Below, one piece after another: positions 23,201-34,265 of a stretch of 64,000 nucleotides of DNA. The stretch spans positions 48,116,094-48,180,093 of the forward strand of contig NC_059358.1 of the NCBI RefSeq assembly GCF_019703515.2. Reading direction: 5' to 3'. The DNA comes from Myxocyprinus asiaticus (taxonomy: Eukaryota > Chordata > Actinopteri > Cypriniformes > Catostomidae). Position numbers and translations under genes: made by a program. The notes below the pieces were generated by a model. That model made no database searches. It had not been told where the DNA came from and was given only the letters and a program-made list of their open reading frames with translations. Position 1 is the stretch's first letter. Every line of letters starts with the position of its first letter.

Positions 23201-23700
23201 CCATACCATGTATATTGGGTGACGGGGCAGTCATTAAAAGTAGGTGGCAAATATACAAAAAGCTGGGTCCAAACTAGTGTAATGATTGGCAGACAGATAA
23301 ATCTTAGAGGAGGGAAGTCAATAGGCGCTCCCTCATTTCAAGAATGGTTCACTGAATTAGGTAGGGTGGCGGCATTGAAAAGAGGTCATATAAACAGCTT
23401 GGCAAAATAGACACGTATGATAAGAAATGGGACAGGTATTTGTCTTTTCTGGATGGCTCGCAGTGAGGACCATGTGGAGAGAGACAAAATTGTGTTGCAA
23501 CTGTAAATTCTATTCTTAGTGTAATTATTTTCTGATTTTTATATTTCCTCAAATATTTTCTTTTGTTTGTATGTGTGCATGGTGCAATTTAGGCTTGACA
23601 ACAGAGATATTTGTTGAGGGACAGGGTGGGTATTACTCTGTATTGAGATCCGCAGTTTCACACTAGCTCTGGCATGAGAAGCAGCAGGTGTATGTGTTAG
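20227..23700 (+). mobile_element. L1/Tx1-type LINE copy 1, 5'-truncated and degenerate
   Basis: Broken frames follow L1 ORF2: the endonuclease end and linker (20400-20830, SSVSSVGVAWEELKAVLRGQ), RT with [14 protein letters not shown] (about 21190-21240) and SLILKKDKDPNECKRCHPIS (about 21350), a catalytic LLYADD at about 21850-21875, and the C-terminal region with STQPPKAADTL (about 22765), reaching RYLSFLDGSQ near 23440 and an AT-rich 3' UTR. A SINE-like insertion at 21876-22020 sits just after YADD. It has at least ten frame breaks. It lies in an intron of the bbs9 copy, opposite in orientation. Confidence 0.85.
21876..22020 (+). repeat. SINE-like insertion in L1 copy 1
   Basis: ACTTTTATCCAAAGAGACTA through CACTACGCCACCACCACTCC matches 35966-36158 closely, minus an internal piece. 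It replaces part of the L1 RT after YADD, so the host copy also lost sequence there. Confidence 0.7.
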
Positions 23701-24563
23701 GGATGTGCATGGTAAACATTTGTAATATTTGGTTAAGGTTGAGGGCTCACAAACAAGGTTATTCAACAGTTGGTACTCAGGAATAAAGAATGTTTAATGC
23801 AAGGGATGCATTTCAGACACTACTCAAAATAGCAGGGAATAAAGTCCACAGTGAGGGTTTCTGTTTTCTGGTGGAGGAAAACACCGACCGTTCTAGTGTG
23901 GATGAGAGGTAGATGTAGTCAAATCAATGCGTTTTCAAACGAAAATGTGTTAGTGTGGACATTCATGTTGGTTTTCAATTAATGTTGACAAACTGGGTAT
24001 TTACTGTATAACAAATGTTACTAAACGAGAGAAAAAAAAAAAAAAAAAAAAAGTTACAGGGACATTTTTGCCACAAACCCTGAATAATTATCAACTCTGG
24101 TGTAGTGTGGTCAATAAAGCAGTGTCATGGCAATTCCTGCAGCTTTTGCATTAGAAGTCAGTCAGTGACACTCATGATCAGTCTTAATGAGGTCTTTGTA
24201 TTATACTAAACATCTACCAAAATCAAATACTACCACAGAGGCTGAACTAACATGTAAATCAAATTGCTCCTATGTGGTATGTTTTCTGGACAGAGCTTAG
24301 TGGAAATCCAGGAGACTGTGCTGGCCTCATATGGTTCATCAAGGAACTGCACTATAAAAAGGAGTCTGAAATCCTATTAAGCAGATGTGTGACACTATTT
24401 TATTTAGTGGGTCAATTTTAATTGGCTTACTTCAAGCAAACAAATGAGATTTATAGCAGAACCCACAAGCAGATGGTCAGTGAGGAACTTAAAAACACTC
24501 TTAAAGCATAAGTTCAGGACAAGTTTGTTAATATGTGCATAGCATACAAATGAAACAGATTAC
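23701..24563. other. no gene recognised
   Basis: AT-rich intronic sequence with a poly-A tract at 24031-24051. Confidence 0.4.
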
Positions 24564-24674
24564 CTGTGACACCCCCAAAGGGGCCGTACGTCATGTTGCA
24601 GGCTGTTCTCTGTAGATTGTGTTCATAAACCAATCGCTGCTGATACTCACCATGTTCAACATTACCAGCAGTGC
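24564..24674 (-). pseudogene. bbs9: bbs9 exon (GTAGNVEHG...GPFGGV)
   Basis: The exon of 111 nt has a TTAG acceptor and a GTAATC donor, both phase 1. It encodes TAGNVEHGEYQQRLVYEHNL followed by QRTACNMTYGPFGGVT. Bbs9 proteins read GTLGNVE.GNQYQ..L.YEHNLQRTACNMTYG.FGGVKG here, making this the most convincing single exon of the copy. No lesion is visible except the shortened GEYQQ. Confidence 0.93.
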
Positions 24675-24990
24675 CTAACAGACCAACAATGGCAAACATT
24701 ATCAAAAAGTGCAACATCACATAACATTCAGTAATCAATGAGATTTGACATTCTATAACATCTAAAAATATTTCAAACAGCATTTTGCTAATTCATAACT
24801 TATACACGCAGTTCCGATCATACAGTTCAACTTCATATTAATGAACTACATGGAATATTTGTTCTTAAACATCACACCGCAGGACCATTTAAAAGGAACA
24901 AGTGATGTTAGAAATATTTATATATATTATACACATACATACACACTTTCCCTTATACACTGATATAAATTTGAACCTACAATCTTGATG

Positions 24991-25418
24991 TGTAACGAGG
25001 GGCTGGCAATGACAGGCAGATGAAGACATGATAATGTGAAGAACCCAAGTGCAGTTTATTACAAACGTGAAATCCAAAAAAAAAAAAAAAAAAATCGTAA
25101 AACCAAACATGAACAAAACAGAGCCGAGACCAACAATGTCACATTAACAATACCTGACAAAAGACAATGGCAAACATGAGGGCTTAAATACACAGACATG
25201 GGTAACAAGTAAACAAGACAACCAATCACAAGACTGAACTAGATAATAAGACAATGACCATGAACCAATGACATAACAGAACTAATAACAAGACTATAAC
25301 CAATGGGAACAGGACACATGACTTGACATGGAAACAGGGAATCACATGACATGGAAACACTTTTCAAAATAAAAGACATTGACACAAAACATGAACAAAA
25401 ACACATCTAGACGTGACA
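24991..25418 (-). mobile_element. solo LTR of an LTR retrotransposon, minus strand
   Basis: The block begins TGTAACGAGG on the plus strand and ends CTAGACGTGACA. Read on the minus strand it is TGTCACG...CGTTACA, the TG...CA ends of an LTR. It is flanked by an exact 5-bp duplication, TGATG, at 24986-24990 and 25419-25423. No internal coding region is left, so recombination between two LTRs removed it. It sits between two bbs9 exons and includes a poly-A stretch at 25076-25094. Confidence 0.85.
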
Positions 25419-25590
25419 TGATGTCGATAACAAAAAGTCCATCAACATCTTGTGCATCAACTATCCTTTAATAAAATCAGCCAAAAGCTCAGAATAGCCT
25501 TTGCATGTGTACAATTCTGTTTAAGAGGTCTGCAGGTAAAACAAATTCAGCATATAGCACATTAAAGGGGTGAATGTGTGATGCATGTAC

Positions 25591-25640
25591 CTGACGCAGC
25601 ATACACTGAGAGCTTCCTGGGGTGTGAAGATGAAGCAACT
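25591..25640 (-). pseudogene. bbs9: bbs9 exon with an apparent 7-bp deletion
   Basis: On the minus strand a TTCAG acceptor is followed by AG-TTG-CTT-CAT-CTT (LLHL) and then, in another frame, HPRKLSVYAASG up to a GTACAT donor. Family members read LLHLAVLHPRKLSVY.VSG, so Ala-Val and part of a Leu codon are gone. The exon is 50 nt, where the matching frame needs 57. The phase-1 donor fits exon 24564-24674. A 7-bp loss shifts the frame for everything downstream. Confidence 0.85.
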
Positions 25641-26969
25641 CTGAACATCTGAACAAGTACATGACAAATAATCAAAAAATTCAATGTCACCAAAATGCTC
25701 AAAGCTGAATCAGCTCTTTTCAAAGATGTGCTTGTGATCAGGACACACAGAACACCGTAAAAACCTCAAAAAGTAATTGTTCATCATCACCATACTCCAA
25801 AACTGGACACTCAGGAGGAGATCAGAGTGTTTTAGAGGAAATACAGTACTTAGCAAAAATACCGTAAGTGGATCCTTTCACATTATATGGAATTAGGAAT
25901 GAATGACACCTAAAACGTGTCCTCAGCAAATCTCAGTGAAACCTTATCAAATCATAAAGGCTGACTAGTTACTCAAACAATTTTACACATTACTATTGAA
26001 CTAATGTTTTAAAGCTGAAGAGTACTAGTTTCACCACCAGTTTACTGAAAACGCAGTGAAAATGAATTTACTGAGAATGGCACAAAGTAAATCTTGTTGT
26101 CTTTTGAAACAATAAAACAAATTGGCAACAATGAAACATTTCTACAGATATACAGACATATACATATACCCCATTAATACATAGTTTTCTTACTCGGACA
26201 AATCAGAATATCTTTCTTATCTATTGGGAATACACAGGCTACTGTAACAGATATTAATAGCATGGTACTTTGATATATCCATATTTATAAACCATGGTAT
26301 TTATTTACAGTGTACTCCAAGGTACTTCAAAGAATACTGAGATATTATCCAGGTAGTAATGTGTTGAAAGAAAAAAAGTACTACTACTAACTAAGATGTT
26401 ACTTAGGAAAGTGTCCTGCAGACCTTGGGGTGAAATATAAGAAAACTGGAGAACTGGGAAAACGAATGATAGGAAAGACATTAGTGAATGGTCGCGAGTT
26501 GAAAACTTGCGCCTTTTTTACATTACATTATATTACTTACATTTATATAGCGCTTTTCTAGGCACTCAAAATGCTTTACATAGTATAGGGGGAATTTTAT
26601 TAATTTTATTTATTTTCAATAAACAAACTGAAATTGCTACTTTTTTGTCAGTAGATGCACATTATTAACAGGGATGCATTTGGTAGCGTATTTCGTGACA
26701 TCACTGCAATGGAGCGCGTGCCACGGTAGAGGGATGGAGCAGAGCCCCTCCCCTTGCAATGTCTTAAAACAGATATATTGCATTAGCACTTAGCATAATG
26801 CTTAGGCTACCATGAATATAAATTCCTAACCCTAACTCTAACCTAACCTAGTTCAGTAACTCCCTATTCTATGACAACCTAATGGATAAATCAAGCCAGA
26901 TTACCTCTTTCAAATAAACAAACACTTCCGTCTGCTGATATCTTTTGAATACTACAAAAAATTAATTGG
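25641..26969. other. no exon found; LINE-tail repeat at 26520-26600
   Basis: The bbs9 exons between the start exon and 25640 should lie between here and 32983 but were not recognised. At 26520-26600 a tail (ACATTTATATAGCGCTTTTC) is the reverse-orientation relative of the one ending at 1530. A short CCCTAACTCTAACC stretch occurs at 26827-26850. Confidence 0.45.
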
Positions 26970-27268
26970 ACTCATCCCTCCTTTTTAAATTTTTTTTTAA
27001 AAAAAATAAAAAAAATCGAGTTACAGTGAGAAACTTACAATGGAAGTCAATGGGGCCAATTTTAGGGTTTAAAGGCAGAAATTTGAAACATAATTTTATA
27101 AAAGCACTTATATTAATTCTTCTGTAAAAACTTGTGTATTGTTTAGATGTAAAGTTGTTTAAATCATCGTTTTGCGGGATTACATGATTTACAGCCCCCA
27201 TTCACTTCCATTGTAAGTGCCTCACTGTAGCCCAGATTTTTGCTTTTTTTAAAGAAAAGGAGGGACAG
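26970..27268. mobile_element. palindromic MITE with CTTACAATGGAAGTCAATGG ends
   Basis: The arm 26970-27057 is the reverse complement of 27193-27268; both carry CCCTCCTTTT, an A/T run, and a CACTGTAA...ACTTCCATTG block. A second, partial copy lies at 63745-63830. It abuts the start of L1 copy 2. Confidence 0.75.
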
Positions 27269-27269
27269 G

Positions 27270-30200
27270 AGGTAACGTGACATCATGTGAGGAGCAGACG
27301 TGTTAACGGCGAGCTCTGCGCACTTTGCTAGTTTTTTTTTATTATTTTTATGTTATAATCCAGTGAGATTCAATACACCCAGCTACATATTTGTTCTTTG
27401 ATGTAAACATGGCTAAGAAGTCAAAATCCTCGGGCTCTGGAGACATTAAAAGACATTTACATGCTCAAGCAGAAACCTCTGACGGGCCTGCGGACCAGGA
27501 ACTCGATTTGAATGGCACGGCGGGAGAAATCCAGCGTCACACAAAGGTTGCTGCTGACTTGGAGGATCTCGCAGTAATACGGCGATCGATTACGGCGATG
27601 GAAACAAAATTGAGTTGGTTACAAGAGAGGCAGATGTTGAGAAACGGATCGATTATCTGGAGTCATCGGAAAGGGAATTATCCCCTAATCCACTAGCGAC
27701 CAAAATAGATGTGGAAAGCATTTTGGAAAAACTGTTAGATTTTGAAAATAGGAGCCGAAGAAATAACATACGGATCGTTGGAATTCCTGAGCATGAAGAA
27801 GGCAGAGATATGGTGAAATTCCTAGACGAGCTCTTCCAGAGTCTGCTCGATATAACAGGCCATAAGCTGGAAATCGAGTGAGCTCACAGAGTCCCAGCTC
27901 ACAGATCTGCTGAGGGAGACAGGCCCGATCAATTCTGGCCAAATTTCTGAGATCATCCGATAAAGATCTTGTGTTGCGCGAGGCAAGGAGCAAAGGAAAG
28001 CTTTCTTGGAAGAATCACAATATTTTCTTGTTCCCGGACTTTGCGAATTCGACAAGAGAGAAACACGATCGATTCAAGGAATGTAAGAAACTCTTACATC
28101 AATGGAAGATCACTTTTGCACTAATGCTTCTGGCCAATCTGAGAATAGATGCTAAGGATGGCCGAAAAGTATTTACGTGTCCCAAGCAAGCACTATCCTT
28201 CATAGAAACAATGGAGTGAGTAAGCCATTTGGTGTTCCTCATGTAGCTCCAGAGTGGATTAACTCGCTGTACTTACTCTGGATGTCTGGGGAAGCTTGGT
28301 GCCATTTCTGTTTCTGTTTGTGTTGGTTTCCGCCTAGCGGCTGGAGTTTGTTTTTGTGGAATAACACACCTTCAAGAAACTTTTGCATTGACGGAAGATC
28401 GCTTTTACACTGAAGTTCCCAGCCAGAATGAGAACTGATAATAAGGATGGCAGCAAATTATCTACATGCCCACACAGAGAGAGAGAGAGTCTTTTTCTAC
28501 CATTCCCTCAGTGAAATCTGCTGATGGTGAAATTTTTACCTCGGCCATTGATATTAATAATGCCTTAAAAGAGTTCTATCTTGATCTTTATAGTTCCACG
28601 TCTTCATCTACTGATGAAGATATTAGAAAATTTGTGGAACCATTAGCAAAAAAATAATCTTGATTCTGAGATAAACTTGGAGGAGCTTGACAAGGTAATT
28701 AAGGCCTTGCCTGCAGGCAAGGCTCCGGGGCCGAATGGTTTTGCCGCTGAATTTTTTAGATCTTATGCTACAGAATTGGCTCCACTTTTGTTAGAAGTTC
28801 ATACGGAATCATTAAAGAAAGGAAAGGTTCCCCCAACCATGACACAAGCCCGGATCAGTCTGATTCTTAAAAAGGACAAAGATCCAAGCGAGTGTAAAAG
28901 TTACTGTCCAATTTCCCTGATCCAGCTAGATGTAAAAATTTTGTCAAAAATTTTGAGTAACCGATTAAGTTATGACCTCTCTTATACATATAGATCAGGT
29001 GGGTTTTATTCGGGGAAGCAGCAGCTCTTCTGATAACATTAGGTGTTTCATCAACATCATGTGGTCAGTGGCGAATGATCAGTCTCCAGTCGCTGCCATC
29101 TCACTTGATACCAAAAAGGCGTTTGATATGGTAGAATGGGATTATCTTTTTAAGATTTTGGAAATGTATGGGTTCTGGGGTACATTTATTGGTTGGATTA
29201 AGTTACTTTATAGACACCCTGAGCGGCTGTACAAATGAATGAATTAATTTCAGATTATTTTACTCTGGATAGGGGCACCCGGTAGGGTTGCCCTCTTTCC
29301 CCATTATTGTTCTGTCTTGCCCTGGAACCATTAGCAGCCACGATAAGAAAGGAGAATGATTTTCCAGGGGTGATGGTGGGAGGTATGGCACATAAGCTTT
29401 TATTATTCATCTCCAATCCCACTAGATCTATGCCTTGCCTCCAAAGAATTATTAATTCCTTCTCTAAATTCTCAGGATACAGAGTTAATTGGTCTAAATC
29501 TGAAGCTTTGGCTCTGACAACGTACTGCCTGGTAACGGCTTTTCAGCCGGGCACCTTTCAGTGGCCCAAACAGGGCATTAAGTATTTGGGTATTTTATTC
29601 CCAGCAAATGTATGTGATTTAGCCAGAGTTAATTTTGACCCTTTAATAAAAAAGTTTGAGTGATGTGGACAGGTGGGCTTCATTACATTTATTTATGATT
29701 AAGATGATTAATGTTATAAAAAATGTATTGTATTCCAAAGTTTAACTACCTATTACAGTCTCTTCCTATTGAAGTTCCCCTCTTTTATTTTAAACAATTT
29801 GATAGTATAGCTAAATCCTTTATCTGGAATGGTAAACATCCTCGAATGCATTCTAACAAGTTACACAGTCCAATTGACAAACGTGGGTTAGGTCTCCCCA
29901 AGATTTTGTTTTACTATTATGCTTTTGGTCTCAGACATTTGGCACATTGGTCGCTTCCGCCTGAAAGAGCTCCTCCCTGGCTCTTATTGAACAGGAGTTG
30001 CTTGCCCCTATCTTGCCATTGCAATGTTTTTCCACCAAGCTGCCTGGAGAAGTAAAGGCACATCCCATTATCTCACACATGCAGTTAGTGTGGACAAAAG
30101 TTTCCCGTATGCTCAATTCGAACATTTACCTGAACGTTGCTGCAAGTATTTGGTTAAACCATAAATTGTGTATTAACAAGTCCCCTTTTTGCTGGACAGA

Positions 30201-30325
30201 ATGGATTGAGAAGGGAATTGCAACACCGTAGTACGCAGCCCCCTAAAGCTGCAGACACTCTTGAGATGGTACTAGCGGCTTTTGGAAAGGGTCACGAGGC
30301 TTCAGCGTACTATTCCTGGCTAACC
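27270..30325 (+). mobile_element. L1/Tx1-type LINE copy 2 with ORF1 and rearranged ORF2
   Basis: ORF1 starts at 27409 (MAKKSKSSGSGDIK). After a frameshift it shows DVEKRIDYLESSERELSP and the RRNNIRIVGIPEHEEGR motif of L1 ORF1 proteins (trimeric RNA-binding chaperones), to about 28220. ORF2 has lost its endonuclease. RT pieces are ALPAGKAPGPNGFAAEFFR (about 28720), SLILKKDKDPSECKSYCPIS (about 28860), SLDTKKAFDMVEWDYLF (about 29105), and HKLLLFISNPTR (about 29390), where the YADD catalytic motif has been deleted. The end at 30230-30325 has STQPPKAADTLEMV. Positions 28370-28475 repeat the ORF1 end in diverged form. It is inactive. Confidence 0.87.
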
Positions 30326-30830
30326 AACAATCATCCATGTGATTATCTAATCAGCCAATCGTGTGGCAGCAGTGCAGTGCATAAAATCATGCAGATACGG
30401 GTCTGGAGCTCCAGTTAATGTTCACATCAACCATCAGAATGGGGAAAAAATTTGATCTCAGTGATTTGGAGCGTGGCATAATTGTTGGTGCCAGATGGGC
30501 TGGTTTGAGTATTTCTGTAACTGCTGATTTTCATGCACAACAGTCTCCAGAATTTACTCAGAATGGTGCCAAAAACCAAAAACATCCAGTGAGTGGCAGT
30601 TCTGTGGATGGAAATGCCTTGTTGATGAGAAAGGTCAACAGAGAATGGCCAGACTGGTTCGAACTGACAAAGTCTACAGTAACTCAGATAACCGTACAAT
30701 TGTGGTGAGAAGAATAACATCTCAGAATGCTATTCTGAGATAAGGTTGGCGCTGTTTTGGTGGCACAAGGGGGACCTACACAATATTATGCAGGTTGTTT
30801 TAATGTTGTGGCTGATCGGTGTATATTACA
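30326..30830 (+). mobile_element. Tc1-like transposon remnant
   Basis: A start at 30436 (MGKKFDLSDLERGIIVGARW) has the N-terminal helix-turn-helix wording of Tc1 transposases. The frame then degrades, most of the catalytic domain is deleted, and the element ends with GGGGGACCTACACAATAT and GTTGTGGCTGATCG. The left part (CATGTGATTATCTAATCAG) is typical of the same element's 5' region. Confidence 0.7.
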
Positions 30831-31278
30831 ACTGCTCTTTTCACTGAACTTCACTACTTAGAAACTTTATTACTAAATGTGGAGAGGAAACTGTTATTGG
30901 AGGCGTACACTACCAGTCAAAAGCTACTCATTATTTTTTATACTATTAAAACAATAGCTAAATCATTGAAACTACAAAATAACACAAACAGAAGTTGTTT
31001 TGGCAGCACGAGGGGGACCTACACAATAGTCAAGTCAAGTAATTTTTATTTGTATAGCACTTTTCACAACACACATCATTTCAAAGCAGCTTTACAGAAG
31101 ATCAGGCATTAACAGAAGATAAAACTGTAATATATATGATGTCTTCATTGTGTAGTTTGATAAAATACGATTGTGAATTGTGTTTAAAAATAAGTAATTA
31201 AATAATAATTGTATTTATAACCCATATTAAACAATATTAGGTAGGTGGTTTTAATGTTGTGGCTGATATATATATATA
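30831..31278 (+). repeat. shared 155-bp block and a second Tc1-like 3' end
   Basis: The block 30831-30985 repeats the 15876-16050 block with its centre inverted. Next comes a second copy of the Tc1-like 3' end (30998-31028 plus 31231-31262), split by an L2-tail insertion, and a short TA tract at 31263-31277. Confidence 0.7.
31029..31230 (-). repeat. L2 3'-tail insertion with 6-bp target duplication
   Basis: The sequence AGCACTTTTCACAACACACA and the rest match the 3' tail of the L2 at 9855-10050. ACAATA is duplicated at 31023-31028 and 31231-31236, and removing the insert restores the Tc1-like end. It is a heavily 5'-truncated L2 or an L2-dependent SINE. Confidence 0.75.
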
Positions 31279-32773
31279 GTATATTTGTATATATGTTTAC
31301 TGACAGATTGTTTCACTTTTAATTGACTATATCACAATTTCAGTGGGTCAGAAGTTTACATACACTGAGTTAACTGTGCTTTAAGCAGCTTGGAAAATTC
31401 CAGAAAATGATGTCAAGCCTTTAGACAATTAGCCAATTAGTTTCTGATAGGAGGTCTTCTGAATTGGAGGTGTACCTCTGGATGTATTTTAAAGCCTACT
31501 TTCAAACTCAGTGCCTCTTTGCTTGACATCATGGGAAAATCTAAATAAATCAGCCAAGACCTAAAAAAAAAACAATTGTGGACCTCCACAAGTTTGGTTC
31601 ATCCTTGGGAGCAATTTCCAAATGCCTGAAGGTACCACATTCATCTGTACAAACAATCGTATGCAAGTATAAACACCTTGTGACCACACAACCATCATAC
31701 CGCTCAGGAAGGAGATGCATTCTGTCTCCTAGAGATGATGTAGTTTGGTACGAAAAGTGCAAATCAATCCCAGAACAACAGCAAAGGACCCTGTGAAGAT
31801 GATGGAGGAAACAGGTTGACAAGTATCTATATCCACAGTAAAATGAGTCCTATATCGACATAACCTGAAAGGCTGCTCAGCAAGGAAGAAGCCACTGCTC
31901 CAAAACCACCATAAAAAAGCCAGACTACAGTTTTCACGTGCACATGTGGACAAAGATCTTACTTTTTGGAGAAATGTCCTCTAGTCTAATGAAACAAAAA
32001 TTAAACTGTTTGGCCAAAATGACCATTGTTATGTTTGGAGGAAAAATGGTGAGGCTTGCAAGCTGAAGAACACCATCCCAACATGAAGCATGGGGGTGGA
32101 TCATCATGTTGTCGGGGTGTTTTGCTGCAAGAGGGACGGGTGCACTTCACAAAATAGATGGCATCATGAGGAAGGAAAATTATGTGGATATATTGAAGCA
32201 ACATCTCAAGACATCAACCAGGAAGTTAAAGCTTGCTCAAAAATGGGTCTTCCAAATGGACAATGACCCCAAGCATTCCTCCAAAGTTGTGGCAAAATGG
32301 CTTAAGGAAAACAAAGTCAAGGTATTGGAGTGGCCATCACAAAGCCCTGACTTCAATCCAATAGAAAATTTGTGGGCAGAACTGAAAAAGCATGTCAGGC
32401 AAGGAGGCCTACAAACCTGACTCAGTTACACCAGTTCTGTCTGGAGGAATCGGCCAAAATTCCAGCAACTTATTGTGAGAAGTTTGTGGAAGGCTACCCA
32501 ATATGTTTTACTCAAGTCAAACAATTTACAGGCAATGCTACCAAATACTAACAAAGTGTATGTAAACTTCTGACCCACTGGGAATGTGATGAAAGTAATA
32601 AAAGCTGAAATAAATAATTTTCTCTACTGTTATTCTGACTTATCACATTCTTAAAATAAATTAGTGATCCTAACTACCTAAGACAGGGAATATTTTCTAC
32701 GATTAAATGTCAGGACTTGTGAAAAGTTTAAATGTATTTAGCTAAGGTGTGTGTAAACTTCTGATTTCAACTG
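31279..32773 (+). mobile_element. Tc1-like transposon, plus strand, 5' tip lost, transposase broken
   Basis: Inner direct repeats GGGTCAGAAGTTTACATACA (left, about 31345) and their reverse complement near 32560-32580, plus the outer right tip AACTTCTGATTTCAACTG ending at 32773, show a Tc1 element with the two-repeat end layout. The left outer tip is missing. Transposase fragments include DLHKFGSSLGAISKCLKVPH (about 31590) and, near the end, KWVFQMDNDPKHSSKVVAKW (the second Asp region, about 32250) and SPDFNPIENLWAELKKHV (the Glu). At least three frame breaks lie between. Confidence 0.85.
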
Positions 32774-32982
32774 TACATACATACAAATGGGAAGATATAG
32801 TGAAAATGTATGAAACATAAAGATACTTACAACACTATGTCATTTTTCAAAAGTATAAAACTGAAATGTCACAGAATTGTAGGAATGACCCAATTATCAC
32901 ACTTGCTGACAGTCATTCTGACAGCTTGAATATGTGTGTTAACAGGTCAGAGGGTCAGCAACATATTTGCACTTGTACTCAC
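32774..32982. other. bbs9 intron, nothing recognised
   Basis: Short intronic sequence between the Tc1 right end and the bbs9 start exon. Confidence 0.4.
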
Positions 32983-33089
32983 CATATCCAGTGCCACAGT
33001 TTTCCACATCTCCAACACACAGAGAGCCCTGATCAAACTCTTCCCCCTCGCCAAGAACTGACCAATTACGTGCCTTGAACAGAGACATC
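32983..33089 (-). pseudogene. bbs9: bbs9 exon with start codon (MSLFKARNW...)
   Basis: On the minus strand a TTTCACAG acceptor precedes G-ATG, so the start codon at 33088-33086 lies one base into the exon, implying an upstream non-coding exon. The exon encodes MSLFKARNWSVLGEGEEFDQ then GSLCVGDVENCGTGY to a GTGAGT donor. Family members read MSLFKARDWWST.LGDKEEFDQGCLC.A.VDNSG. Two residues are missing in the WWST stretch and several conserved positions differ, consistent with relaxed constraint, though this exon is open. Confidence 0.9.
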
Positions 33090-33280
33090 CTGTGAAACAG
33101 GCAAGAGGCTCATTAACTCACTATCCTTACAGCACCAGATCAGATAACATATTCACATACACTTGCAGTCAAAAGTTTGGACAAAATTTTCAGGATCTTA
33201 AAAACCTTTTGATCTAAAGGCTAATGCTTTGGTTTTGGAGAAAAATATAATAATGTGCCTTCATATGCATTTCTTTACAA

Positions 33281-33282
<2 letters not shown>
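33090..33282. other. upstream of the bbs9 start exon; nothing recognised
   Basis: No promoter, exon or element end could be assigned here with any confidence. Confidence 0.35.

Positions 33283-33329
<47 letters not shown>
33283..33329. repeat. (AT)n microsatellite abutting a Tc1 end
   Basis: A perfect AT run of about 47 bp whose last TA is directly followed by the CTGGCAGCC tip of the Tc1-like element at 33330. Confidence 0.95.
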
Positions 33330-33330
<1 letters not shown>

Positions 33331-34265
33331 TGGCAGCCAAAAATTTTGAATAATTTACAGATTTTGCTCTTATGTAAAGAAATTGGTACTTTTATTCACC
33401 AAAGTGGCATTCAACTGATCACAGTGTATAGTCAGGACATTAATTACATGAAAAATTACTATTACAATTTGACTACTTCAAAGAGTTCTCATCAAAAAAT
33501 CCTCCACGTGCAGTAATGACAGCTTTGCAGATCCTTGGCATTCTAGCTGTCAGTTTGTCCAGATACTCAGGTGACATTTCATCCCACACTTCCTGTAGCA
33601 CTTGCCATGGATGTGGCTGTCTTGTCAGGCACTTCTCACGTACCTTACAGTCTAGCTGATCCCACAAAATCTCAATGGGGTTAAGATCCATAACACTCTT
33701 TTCCAATTATCTGTTGTCCAATGTCTGTGTTTCTTTGCCCACTCGAACCTTTTCTTTTTGTTTTTCTGTTTCAAAAGTGGCTTTTTCTTTGCAATTCTTC
33801 CCATAAGGCCTGCACCCCTGAGTCTTCTCTTTACTGTTGTACATGGAACTGGTGTTGAGCGGGAGGAATTCAATGAAGCTGTCAGCTGAGGACATGTGAG
33901 GCGTCTATTTCTCAAACTAGAGACTCTGATGTACTTATCCTCTTGTTTAGTTACATCTGGCCTTCCTCATCTCTTTCTGTCCTTGTTAGAGCCAGTTGTC
34001 CTTTTTCTTTGAAGACTGTAGTATACACCTTTGTATGAAATCTTCAGTTTTTTGGCAATTTCAAGCATTCTATAGCCTTCATTCCTCAAAACAATGATTG
34101 ACTGAAGAGTTCTAGAGAAAGCTGTTTTTTTTTTGCCATTTTTGACCTAATATTGACCTTAAGACATGCCAGTCTGTTGCATAATGTGGCAACTCAAAAA
34201 CAAACACAAAGACAATGTTAAGCTTCATTTAACGAACCAAATAGCTTTCAACTGTGTTTGATATA

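Larger units (their letters stand above)
6935..33089 (-). pseudogene. bbs9: decaying copy of bbs9 (PTHB1), N-terminal exons, minus strand
   Basis: Bbs9 is a core subunit of the BBSome, the coat that carries membrane proteins in and out of cilia; its N-terminal part is a beta-propeller. Six exons match it in order from right to left: 32983-33089 (start codon), 25591-25640, 24564-24674, 8250-8334, 7955-8143 and 6935-7024. Splice sites and phases agree where neighbours are both present, so this is an unprocessed copy with introns. Lesions: an apparent 7-bp loss in the second listed exon, a frameshift in 7955-8143, at least one exon not found after the first, and only a shredded candidate for the exon after 24564. 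Transposons fill the introns. I infer a pseudogenised duplicate. Assembly errors could explain single lesions but less easily all of them. Confidence 0.75.

Noticed and set aside
26827..26850. Interstitial telomeric repeat
   Set aside because: Only a few imperfect TAACCC-like units; too short and irregular.
6935..33089. Calling bbs9 a normal functional gene
   Set aside because: Two frame-breaking exons, missing exons and no continuation to the left argue against it, although assembly error remains possible.
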